IMG/VR virus record: IMGVR_UViG_3300010160_000292 | Span: 1-20,500 of that record | Strand: one strand, 5' to 3' | Source of the DNA: a virus | DNA length: 20,500 nt | Shown here: positions 13,661-20,500 of the stretch, piece after piece | Position numbering within the stretch: position 1 is the stretch's first letter | Layout: each line of letters opens with the position of its first letter | Program-made: the position numbers and the translations under genes | Notes under the pieces: model-generated | What the model was told of the DNA's origin: nothing | Seen by the model: the letters and a program-made list of their open reading frames with translations, nothing else | Databases searched by the model: none

Positions 13661-14058
13661 TGGGTTATTACGTTAAAAATCGAGTATTACAGTCGGGCTC
13701 ATCCGGAGTTGTATTACCAGCTGGCGGGTCAGCTGTTCGGCCATTGGCGCCAAGCTTTGGACTTATTCGATACAACACAGATTTAGCAAAAGTTGAATTT
13801 TTTAATGGCACAGCGTATGTGCCATTGGCATCAACTGGCGCTCTTAGCTATACGATTGACAGCTTTACGGGTGATGGTAGCACTGCTGTGTTTACAATGA
13901 GTATAGAGGAAAGCTCAGAAGCTCAGATTATGGTTTTTGTAGGATCAATATATCAAGATTCTAACTCCGCTTATACTGTTAATGGAGGATATGATATTAC
14001 ATTTACGTCAGCCCCACCAAGCGGTGAACCAATCTCAGTAATACACAGCTCTACCTAG
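13660..14058 (+). CDS. Virion protein sharing a two-part module with the 839-aa appendage protein
   Basis: This 132-aa protein has residues 26-56 reading VRPLAPSFGLIRYNTDL...VEFFNGTAYVPL, a short beta module in which G-(L/T)-IR(Y/F)NT is followed by a V(E/Y)-(F/Y)-(N/T)G-(T/S)-(A/S)-(Y/W)V strand. Residues 61-129 (TIDSFTGDGSTAVFTMS..., FVGSIYQDSNSAYTV, ITFTSAPPSGEPISVIH) form a second module. Both occur in the same order in the protein at 17607 (residues about 242-346), so this gene looks like a free-standing copy of that domain pair. A role as a trimeric or decorating component of the same appendage is likely. It starts inside the stop of the previous gene (TAATG), consistent with coupling, and has no clear independent ribosome binding site. 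Confidence 0.78.
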   Translation: MGYYVKNRVLQSGSSGVVLPAGGSAVRPLAPSFGLIRYNTDLAKVEFFNGTAYVPLASTGALSYTIDSFTGDGSTAVFTMSIEESSEAQIMVFVGSIYQDSNSAYTVNGGYDITFTSAPPSGEPISVIHSST

Positions 14059-14059
14059 T

Positions 14060-14067
14060 CATAAATA
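14060..14067 (+). promoter_or_regulatory. Late-promoter motif upstream of the PKD appendage gene
   Basis: CATAAATA followed by TCCAAG lies in the 27-base gap before the ATG at 14086. It would give a short leader containing AAAGG (14075-14079) as the ribosome binding site. Confidence 0.65.
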
Positions 14068-14085
14068 TCCAAGCAAAGGTATTAG

Positions 14086-17000
14086 ATGGCTATTAATCGC
14101 ATTTCCGGTAATATTTTACAGGACAATTTAGTTCGTGGCGCCAACCTGGCCATTCAAGGCAATCTCATCTTTTTTGATGTAAGCAGTAATCGTGTTGGAA
14201 TTTTAAACAGTAGTCCAAACGTAGCACTTGATGTCACTGGAAATATTGCTGGCGGTAACATTACTACAACAGGATTAATCACTGCCGGTGGAAATATTAC
14301 CGGTGGTAATATTACGACACCAGGGGTAATTACTGCCAATGGAAATATTTCCGGCAATGGGGTGACTCTATCGGCAAACGCTATTTCTGCAGTATCTGGT
14401 GTACTTGACCTAGGATCCAACGCCAACATTAAGATCACCGGCGGATCTGTAAATTATGTTCTCACCACCAACGGATCAGGTAATTTGTCATGGACGGCTG
14501 GCAACTCCATTGTTGGAGTACTGGGCAATACAATTGCACTTGGAACTCCCACCGACGGTAATCTTACTGCCAATGCTGCCTATGATGGTTGGACAACTGG
14601 CACCTATGTAACTGACGGACTTGATGATTTAAATCAAGTGGCATTAAATATTGCCAATAGCACTTATGTTGGACAGACAAATTTTACTGCTAATGTAACT
14701 TCTGGGTCAAGTCCAATGAGTGTGGCATTTACCAGCACTTATGTAGGCAACGCAACCAACTATCTTTGGGATTTTGGTGACGGTAACACAGCATCTACTC
14801 AAAATCCAGTTAAAACTTATAGTAATGTGCTGGGCGGAACATTTACTGTTTCGTTTACCGCCTGGAACACCAGCGGAACATATTCAGGTAACGCTTCTTT
14901 GGGTGCCAAAGGATCGGTGGACTCGGTTACTAAAACAGGATTTATTGTGTTGTTCACGCCGTTGCCAATACCATCATTTACTGTTAGCCCAAGTAGTTTA
15001 GATACAGGTAGCAGTGTTACATTAACCAATACCAGCCAGTACGCCACTTCCTTTACAATCAACTATGGCGATGGTAATAGTGCAGTCAATCCAGGAAATT
15101 CTTGGACCACTAACAGTCATACCTATATAAATGCTGCCAACACTGATGCTCTCCGTAGTATTACATTAACTGGAACAAATCAAACTGCTGGTAATGCTCC
15201 ACCTTACAGTGTGACATCCAGTGCGTCAAACGTTAAAATATACACACAACAAAGTCCAGCAGTCACGGCTAATACAACAACAACTATCAACTATTCATCT
15301 ACATCGGGTGGAGTAGTTAGCTTTAGAAACGATACACCTGGAAGCCCGGGTAACACTGCTAGTTTTGGCGCACAACAATTGTACAACTTCCAATGGGGAG
15401 ATGGAACAGCCAATAGCAACGTTAACATACAATCTGGTCTTGCTGGAAATCCCAGTGCTGCCAATGTTACACATGCATTTGCATTGACATCAGTACAACA
15501 AAATGCTGCCACCACAGTAAATTACACATCAAATGTTTGGTTGTATACAGGATATAGTACTAGTCCGTTTAAGTCAGGCAATATAACAATTTCTATTGAA
15601 CCAGAAGTTCGTGCTGGGTTTATTGGAACAGCAAATACACAAACTGATGCTACTGGGTACACATCAAATGCTCAAGTTGGTTATCTCTTTACTGATTATA
15701 ACGGACGAGATCGTAGTTTGTTTAATTTCCGCAACGACACCTCGCCCAATGTTGCTTTTACTGGCAATGTGTTTAACTGGACATGGGGAGATACTACCAG
15801 CAACATTGGGCTGACAACGTTTGCCAACGTTACACATTCGTATTCAACAGCAGTGGGATCACCCACTACTGGAACCAAAACAGTGACATTGACTGCCAAC
15901 GGAACACCGGGCACTATATCTCAAAGTAATGTGTCAACTAGAACTGCATATATTACAATTTTAGCAAACCCAACAGCACCAACCAATCTCGGCGGGTATA
16001 CCAATGTAACCATATCTACTGCCAGCCAAGGAACTAGCCCGTTGTTGGCTGCTGGAGCAAATGATAATACTGGTGGAAACATTGTAGCTAATGGCACATC
16101 GGTAACTCGAGTTGCTACCACTACACCAGTTGCTACTAGTACACAAGTGACCAATGCAAATACTGCAACTACAGGAACGCTGACTGCGTATGTAAACAAT
16201 GCAGCCGCAGGAAATGTAACGTTTACTACCGGCGGTAACACAGTGGGCACAGCTGGTGCATTAATTGTATCAGCAGATCGAGATTTACACGTGGCCAATG
16301 CCGCAGTGCCCACAGGCTTTTATAAAGTATTTTCGGCTACTATCAGCAATACTTTGGCCAGCTTAGGCAATGGTTACAACGATTTTCAACTTCGTCATTC
16401 AACATCAGGCAATACAAACACAGTGGGCATGGTCAAAGATAATTTAAATTCTGCGCCCACCTTGGTTACTGGCAATGTTGTAATGATCGAAGCTGTGGCA
16501 GGAACTTATCGCTACATTTCAGGCGTACCTTACTACAGCAGTGGTTCGCCGAGCGTCACAGTGGCCAACTTGGAGCTACAGAACTTTACAGGACAAACTT
16601 TCCGTAGCAGTGATCCATTTACACTGGGTTCAGGCACAAACTATGAAGGGTCAGGCGCAGTAATAGTTACCCAAACAAAAGGCCTGGCCACAATTAACAA
16701 TGCAAGTGCTAGTATGCTCACTGGTGCTAATGTCAATGCCAACATTGGGATTGCAACAAACTATGTGTTGGGTAATTTAACTGGCAACATCAATGGTAGC
16801 AACAACAGCGTGAGTACTTTACAGGCCAACGTATTCAATGTGATTGGAACCAGTACCACAGTACAACTCCCCACAAAGATACAAACGGCAGCCACAGCTA
16901 ATACTGGTGTGCAAGAAGGTAATATTGCAGTTAGTGTTACACTGGGTTCAGTGTACACTGATGCTGGACTTCGCATCACTGGGTTTGGTGCCGCAAGTAA

Positions 17001-17607
17001 TACCCCGGCTTTTACCGGCAGTACTAATTTTTACACTGGCAACGCCTGGACAGGTGCACAAACCATTGCCGGCACACAAGAAGCAGTCATACGTTACGGC
17101 AATCTTCAACATTATACCACAAATTTAAGTTCTGGATACCTGCCAGTGGGTCCAGATTTAAACACTGGACGGTCGGGGACGCAATACTTTACTTTTGCTT
17201 TCCGAAGAGCCACCATGGCCAACTTTGATATTAGATTGACTACCACCACAGGTATTGCAGGCCTTTTCATTGCGGCGCCCGGTACACCCATTGACACCGG
17301 TGGATTCTCATCACCTACGCCAGGATATCCAGGACCTACCAGCACACTCAACGGATGGTTGACTTGTTCAACACAGTATAATGGATCAGGAGTCCCGGGA
17401 GCAGGCACCGGTGGTAACGGCAGCAATGGATGTGCATTGACTGGGGCTGATGTAGTGCCACTTAATTCAGCAATTGCCAATGTTGGTTATACCATGACTC
17501 TGGGATCACAAAATGCAAGTAACAGCACAGGCAATAATATTTTAGTTCGAGTTGCCTTGAGTAGCGGTCAAACTATAACTGCACTTTCTATAGGAGATGC
17601 TGTATAA
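14086..17607 (+). CDS. Large tail or appendage protein with four PKD-like motifs
   Basis: This 1173-aa protein opens with a short MAINRISGNILQDNL motif shared in style with the gene at 20296, then DVSSNRVGIL and a 17-residue repeat (53-91) of NI-GGNITT-G-ITA type. Residues about 150-195 (GTPTDGNLTANAAYDGW...VTDGLDDLNQVA) are typical of T4-like aquatic phage appendages. Four PKD-like beta-sandwich signatures follow: WDFGDG (228-233), YGDG (327-330), WGDG (437-440) and WGDT (567-570), each with a downstream (T/H)-Y/F strand pattern. PKD domains are Ig-like folds in surface and carbohydrate-active proteins. A long beta-rich region continues, and the C-terminal domain includes FTFAFRR...FDIRLTT..GIAGLFIAAPGTP with a Cys pair (TCSTQY, GCALTG). 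It probably projects from the virion and contacts the host or glycans. AAAGG supports the start. Its last base overlaps the next ATG. Confidence 0.85.
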   Translation: MAINRISGNILQDNLVRGANLAIQGNLIFFDVSSNRVGILNSSPNVALDVTGNIAGGNITTTGLITAGGNITGGNITTPGVITANGNISGNGVTLSANAISAVSGVLDLGSNANIKITGGSVNYVLTTNGSGNLSWTAGNSIVGVLGNTIALGTPTDGNLTANAAYDGWTTGTYVTDGLDDLNQVALNIANSTYVGQTNFTANVTSGSSPMSVAFTSTYVGNATNYLWDFGDGNTASTQNPVKTYSNVLGGTFTVSFTAWNTSGTYSGNASLGAKGSVDSVTKTGFIVLFTPLPIPSFTVSPSSLDTGSSVTLTNTSQYATSFTINYGDGNSAVNPGNSWTTNSHTYINAANTDALRSITLTGTNQTAGNAPPYSVTSSASNVKIYTQQSPAVTANTTTTINYSSTSGGVVSFRNDTPGSPGNTASFGAQQLYNFQWGDGTANSNVNIQSGLAGNPSAANVTHAFALTSVQQNAATTVNYTSNVWLYTGYSTSPFKSGNITISIEPEVRAGFIGTANTQTDATGYTSNAQVGYLFTDYNGRDRSLFNFRNDTSPNVAFTGNVFNWTWGDTTSNIGLTTFANVTHSYSTAVGSPTTGTKTVTLTANGTPGTISQSNVSTRTAYITILANPTAPTNLGGYTNVTISTASQGTSPLLAAGANDNTGGNIVANGTSVTRVATTTPVATSTQVTNANTATTGTLTAYVNNAAAGNVTFTTGGNTVGTAGALIVSADRDLHVANAAVPTGFYKVFSATISNTLASLGNGYNDFQLRHSTSGNTNTVGMVKDNLNSAPTLVTGNVVMIEAVAGTYRYISGVPYYSSGSPSVTVANLELQNFTGQTFRSSDPFTLGSGTNYEGSGAVIVTQTKGLATINNASASMLTGANVNANIGIATNYVLGNLTGNINGSNNSVSTLQANVFNVIGTSTTVQLPTKIQTAATANTGVQEGNIAVSVTLGSVYTDAGLRITGFGAASNTPAFTGSTNFYTGNAWTGAQTIAGTQEAVIRYGNLQHYTTNLSSGYLPVGPDLNTGRSGTQYFTFAFRRATMANFDIRLTTTTGIAGLFIAAPGTPIDTGGFSSPTPGYPGPTSTLNGWLTCSTQYNGSGVPGAGTGGNGSNGCALTGADVVPLNSAIANVGYTMTLGSQNASNSTGNNILVRVALSSGQTITALSIGDAV
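14242..14358 (+). repeat. 51-nt in-frame repeats near the start of the PKD protein
   Basis: There are two 51-nt units (14242-14292 and 14293-14343) and a partial third to 14358. They encode NI(A/T)GGNITT(T/P)G(L/V)ITA(G/N)G followed by NISGNG. The same Gly-Gly-Asn turn spacing recurs in the fibre repeats of the next gene. Confidence 0.7.
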
Positions 17608-20126
17608 TGGCTGCTTCATTTGGTGAATCACAAAAATTAGATTATCTTTGGAAAAAAGTTGGTTACGGCGTGGCCAAGACTTCAATTCCACCTCCTGGTT
17701 CAGGCAGTAAGGAAGCGTTTAACGAAAGTATAGCCAGTCCGTTGTTGTATCGTGGTGACCTTGTTTGGAAAGACAGCGGAGACATTCCCAGTACCCCACC
17801 TTCGGACACAACATCAATTGTACAAGTTTACCAAGACGGTGGCGGCGGCGGATACAGTGCCACAGTACAATGCACAGAAGATTTGACTTCTCCTGACAAT
17901 CAGACCTGGAAAACCAATCTTGCCAATTGGATTCCCACACAGTTTGGCGACAACTATTTGGTGAAAGTTTATGTAGATACCACAGGATCTACTACCCCAC
18001 AAACTACAGGAACCAGATTGTTCCAAGCAGGATCAGGATCAGATGACACTTGGTTCTTTGATTATCAAGCTGGTATTTTAAACTTTAACGGAGCCGCAAT
18101 CCCGTCAGTTATTGCTGGTGGAGTCTCGGGCAAATCAGTATTTGTTGTGGGCTACAGATATGTGGGTGTTTTTGGTGTTGGTGGCGATCTTGGAAATATA
18201 ACTTTTAGTAACAACACAATTAGCTCTAGTTCTGCCAACGCAACAATTGTTATACAGCCTACTGGAACTGGACTGGTAACAATAGATACCAATACTGGGT
18301 TAACTGTTCCGTCTGGCAACACAGACCAGCGCCCGGCCTCTGCTGGCAGCGGAACTATTAGATTTAATACATTTACTCAGAATTTAGAAGTTTATACCGG
18401 AACGTCTTGGGTAGAAGTTGGCAGTGGCGGAAACACGTTTACTATCACAAACCAAACAATTACCCCAGATGGTAGTGGTGCCGTTTACACATTAGATCAA
18501 GATGCAACATCACCAGGTATATTACTAACAATAAACGGTGTTAATCAAACACCGGACGTTGATTATTCAGTAACTGGCAATTCGTTGACAATGTCAGCCA
18601 CTCCACTAAGTTCTGATTTAATACAAGTTAGATTCTTGGCAGGGTTGCTCACAAACAATATCATGACAAATAGCTCAGGTAATGCTGTCATGACTGTGGC
18701 CACCTCTGGCAATATAGATTTGCAGCCAAGCGCAGACCACTCAGTCAATTCATACGGCAATATTCTTCCCACAGCCAATGTGACCTACAATCTAGGATCA
18801 ACTACTCAGCGTTGGAAAGACTTGTGGTTAGCGGGGTCAACCCTAACTCTTGGCAACATTGTCATCAAGAATAGCAGTGGGAATACTATTAGTTTTTACG
18901 GTCCAGATGGGGTCACACCAGCCACACTTGACGCCAATGCAGAAATTGTTGCTGATTCTATTTCTAGTGGAACATCTAACGTTAGTATTCCCACTGCAAA
19001 CGGCAACGTTAGAACAGTGGCTGGAGGTAATGTTACATTAACTGTGACAAGTACTGGCGCCAACGTTACAGGAACACTCAATGTCACTGGCAACGCCAAC
19101 GTGGGTAACCTGGGAGCCACCAATCTTGTGGGTACTCTAACCACAGCCACACAAACTAACATTACTTCAGTGGGTACACTGGGTAGTTTGAGTGTGACTG
19201 GCAACATCACTGGTGGCAATTTGTCAGGTACTAGTATTGTGGGTACTCTAACCACAGCCACACAAACTAACATTACTTCTGTAGGTACATTGGGTAGTTT
19301 GAGTGTGACTGGCAACGCCAACGTGGGTAATTTAGGAGCCACCAATCTTGTGGGTACTCTAACCACAGCCACACAAACTAACATTACTTCTGTAGGCACA
19401 TTGGGTAGTTTGAGTGTGACTGGCAACATCACTGGTGGCAACATATCAGCTACGGCTCACACAGGGACTACAGTTAGTGTTACTGGTAACGTAACTGCTG
19501 GCAACTTGAGTGTTACTAATATTGCAGGTACACTGACCACCGCAAGTCAAACCAACATCACTTCAGTGGGTACATTGGGTAGTTTGAGTGTTACTGGCAA
19601 CATCACTGGTGGCAATGTAATTACAACAGGCAGTACAGGAGTGTTGTCAGTTAACAGCATTGAACACAGTGGATCAAATAGTGCGGGAAATATTGGCAGC
19701 ACAACCAGTTATTTTAACACAGTATTTGCCACTGCTACTTCGGCACAATATGCTGACTTGGCAGAAAAGTATTTGAGTGATGATTGGTACAGTCCAGGAA
19801 CTGTTCTAGTTTTTGGTGGATCTGCACATGTTACTGCGTGTAGTCAATATGCAGATCATCGGGCTGCCGGGGTAGTAAGTACAGCTCCAGCACATTTAAT
19901 GAATGCAGAATTATCAGGGATCACAGCCACAGTTGCACTAGCCGGACAAGTTCCATGCAAGGTAATTGGCCCAGTAGCAAAAGGTGATGTTTTAACCACT
20001 TCTGCAGTTGAAGGTTATGCCAAAGTCCTGGATTTTTCACAGTTTAAACCTGGATGCATAATTGGAAAAGCACTAGAAGAGTGCAATAGTGGTCCCACTA
20101 CAATTTTAATTGCAGTTGTGCGCTGA
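17607..20126 (+). CDS. Tail-fibre-like appendage protein with repeats and conserved C-terminal domain
   Basis: This is an 839-aa protein. The N-terminus (GESQKLDYLWKKVGYGVAKT, then NESIASPLLYRGDLVWKDS) is an attachment-type domain conserved in T4-like aquatic phages. Residues 242-346 duplicate the two-part module found alone in the gene at 13660. YNLGSTTQRWKDLWLAG (from 394) is the LGS-(S/T)-x-RW-x-(D/N)-L motif common in fibres just before repeats. Residues about 490-670 are 37-residue repeats (GTLTTATQTNITSVGTLGSL then SVTGN). NIGSTTSYFNTVF precedes a 127-residue C-terminal domain (713-839) starting AQYADLAEKYLSDDWYSPGT and including VAGVVST-like, VPCKVIGPVAKGDVLTTS and IGKALEE. That domain resembles C-terminal chaperone or autoprocessing domains of phage tailspikes, but no cleavage residue can be assigned. 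It is probably trimeric. AGGAGA (17592-17597) precedes the ATG, which overlaps the previous stop. Confidence 0.88.
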   Translation: MAASFGESQKLDYLWKKVGYGVAKTSIPPPGSGSKEAFNESIASPLLYRGDLVWKDSGDIPSTPPSDTTSIVQVYQDGGGGGYSATVQCTEDLTSPDNQTWKTNLANWIPTQFGDNYLVKVYVDTTGSTTPQTTGTRLFQAGSGSDDTWFFDYQAGILNFNGAAIPSVIAGGVSGKSVFVVGYRYVGVFGVGGDLGNITFSNNTISSSSANATIVIQPTGTGLVTIDTNTGLTVPSGNTDQRPASAGSGTIRFNTFTQNLEVYTGTSWVEVGSGGNTFTITNQTITPDGSGAVYTLDQDATSPGILLTINGVNQTPDVDYSVTGNSLTMSATPLSSDLIQVRFLAGLLTNNIMTNSSGNAVMTVATSGNIDLQPSADHSVNSYGNILPTANVTYNLGSTTQRWKDLWLAGSTLTLGNIVIKNSSGNTISFYGPDGVTPATLDANAEIVADSISSGTSNVSIPTANGNVRTVAGGNVTLTVTSTGANVTGTLNVTGNANVGNLGATNLVGTLTTATQTNITSVGTLGSLSVTGNITGGNLSGTSIVGTLTTATQTNITSVGTLGSLSVTGNANVGNLGATNLVGTLTTATQTNITSVGTLGSLSVTGNITGGNISATAHTGTTVSVTGNVTAGNLSVTNIAGTLTTASQTNITSVGTLGSLSVTGNITGGNVITTGSTGVLSVNSIEHSGSNSAGNIGSTTSYFNTVFATATSAQYADLAEKYLSDDWYSPGTVLVFGGSAHVTACSQYADHRAAGVVSTAPAHLMNAELSGITATVALAGQVPCKVIGPVAKGDVLTTSAVEGYAKVLDFSQFKPGCIIGKALEECNSGPTTILIAVVR
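19090..19617 (+). repeat. 111-nt repeat units with a 222-nt superperiod in the fibre gene
   Basis: Units starting at 19131, 19242 and 19353 are exactly 111 nt apart (37 codons). Their first 76 nt are nearly identical, with about three differences between units one and two and one between units two and three. Their second halves alternate between an NANVGNLGATNLV type (19090-19130 and within unit two) and an NITGGN type, so the closest copies are 222 nt apart. A more divergent fourth copy starts at 19527 after a 21-codon insertion. Confidence 0.93.
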
Positions 20127-20162
20127 CACATTCACCGCCTGCATTAATTAATTGTAAAACAT

Positions 20163-20170
20163 CATAAATA
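20163..20170 (+). promoter_or_regulatory. First of two late-promoter motifs before the 20296 gene
   Basis: CATAAATA followed by GATTTATTG lies in the 169-base gap after the fibre gene. It would give a leader of about 120 bases. A TTGTTA-CCA-TAACAA hairpin (20197-20211) lies in that leader but has no adjacent U-run. Confidence 0.45.
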
Positions 20171-20267
20171 GATTTATTGTTGCTACAGCAAGGCAGTTGT
20201 TACCATAACAATTGTTGCAGAAAAACTCTTAAAAAAAATACCCAATCCCAAATAAACTCCCACTTAG

Positions 20268-20275
20268 TATAAATA
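20268..20275 (+). promoter_or_regulatory. Perfect late promoter of the 20296 gene
   Basis: TATAAATA is an exact match to the T4 late consensus, the only perfect plus-strand intergenic match seen here. It is 20 bases before the ATG, leaving AGGAGA (20281-20286) as a well-placed ribosome binding site. Confidence 0.85.
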
Positions 20276-20295
20276 GGTGTAGGAGAACTATTATC

Positions 20296-20500
20296 ATGGC
20301 CGTAACTAGAATTAAGAATAATCAGATTACTGATGGAACCATCAATGCCTCGGCAAAAACGCAGGCATATTCCATAACATCGGGGTTGTTATCAAACAAC
20401 TTGACTTACGGATCCGATCTTACTATTAGTGGAAACTTAACAGTCAACGGCAACGTTACTGCGGTTGACACTGTTGACTTGATAGTTGAAGATCCAATTA
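20296..20500 (+). CDS. Partial virion appendage protein, cut by the window edge
   Basis: The first 68 codons are visible and open to the end of the window. The protein begins MAVTRIKNNQITDGTINASA, a start of the same style as the PKD protein (MAINRISGNILQDNL). Residues 44-68 (TISGNLTVNGNVT, a short loop, then LIVEDPI) align with residues 33-59 of the protein at 12683, including the GNL-V-GNVT and (V/L)-x-V-x-DP elements. It is therefore a further member of the appendage family and probably continues with beta-rich repeats. The ATG is supported by AGGAGA nine bases upstream and by a perfect TATAAATA late promoter. Its total length and C-terminal domains cannot be seen. Confidence 0.85.
   Translation, partial: MAVTRIKNNQITDGTINASAKTQAYSITSGLLSNNLTYGSDLTISGNLTVNGNVTAVDTVDLIVEDPI

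Larger units (their letters stand above)
20127..20295. other. Longest gene-free stretch (169 bases)
   Basis: No start codon with a ribosome binding site and useful open frame was found here. It holds the two late-promoter motifs, a short TTGTTA/TAACAA hairpin and A-rich tracts. No convincing intrinsic terminator for the fibre gene was seen. Confidence 0.6.

Noticed and set aside
18896-19444. 182-aa minus-strand open frame
   Set aside because: It is an antisense shadow of the fibre repeats: its Leu/Pro/Val-rich periodic sequence mirrors the 37-codon plus-strand repeat, and it has no promoter or ribosome binding site.
19090-19617. CRISPR-like array
   Set aside because: The repeats are in-frame protein repeats without unique spacers between constant short repeats.
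20197-20211. Terminator after the fibre gene
   Set aside because: The TTGTTA/TAACAA hairpin is short, has a three-base loop and lacks a following T-run.
1-20500. tRNA genes, insertion sequences, attachment sites or a defence/anti-defence system
   Set aside because: Intergenic gaps are too short for most of these and none shows a cloverleaf, terminal inverted repeats or transposase/integrase motifs. All coding capacity is taken by virion, assembly or sugar-enzyme-like genes.

Overview
The window is a stretch of the late (virion structural) region of a T4-like tailed phage (myovirus), probably an uncultured aquatic one. The diagnostic core is a T4-order head module: portal (gp20), two small or acidic core-type proteins, prohead protease (gp21), coiled-coil scaffold (gp22) and major capsid protein (gp23). 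Repeated TATAAATA-like octamers sit in front of transcription units, as expected for late promoters of the T4 type (gp55 sigma, gp33, sliding clamp gp45). Host identity cannot be read from this window. The downstream structural proteins resemble those of T4-like phages of marine cyanobacteria and other aquatic bacteria more than those of coliphage T4.

Layout. (1) 1-95: end of an unseen upstream unit and a late-promoter motif. (2) 96-3533: tape-measure-type protein carrying a lytic transglycosylase-like domain. (3) 3548-9471: head assembly cluster, namely portal, a 72-aa basic protein, an acidic gp67-like core protein, protease, scaffold and major capsid protein, closed by a strong intrinsic terminator at 9507-9530. 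(4) 9570-12682: an accessory stretch with a GTG-started protein of unknown function, a minus-strand TPR glycosyltransferase-like gene, a 172-aa putative virion protein, and a Rossmann-like protein whose ribosome binding site lies inside a terminator hairpin. (5) 12683-20126: five head-to-tail, tightly packed genes for repeat-rich, Asn/Gly/Thr/Ser-rich beta-structured appendage or tail-fibre-like proteins, including one with four PKD-like motifs and one with a 222-nt internal duplication and a conserved C-terminal domain. (6) 20127-20500: an intergenic region with two late-promoter motifs, then the start of another paralogue of the same family, cut by the window edge.

How the genes work together. 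The gp22 scaffold and the acidic core protein would assemble on the portal with gp23 around them. gp21 would then digest the core and trim gp23 before DNA packaging. The tape measure sets tail length and may open the peptidoglycan during entry. The region (5) proteins probably decorate the baseplate or fibres and contact the host surface. The two sugar-enzyme-like genes in region (4) may modify virion or host glycans, but this is inference.

The most distinctive regulatory pattern is that four genes (3548, 5338, 9570 and the minus-strand gene starting at 11380) have a late-promoter octamer only 4-5 bases before the start codon and no Shine-Dalgarno sequence. Genes with more room after the promoter do have one. 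This suggests leaderless late mRNAs. No tRNA, CRISPR array, insertion sequence or defence system was recognised. No gene-free stretch exceeds 300 bases; the longest is 20127-20295.
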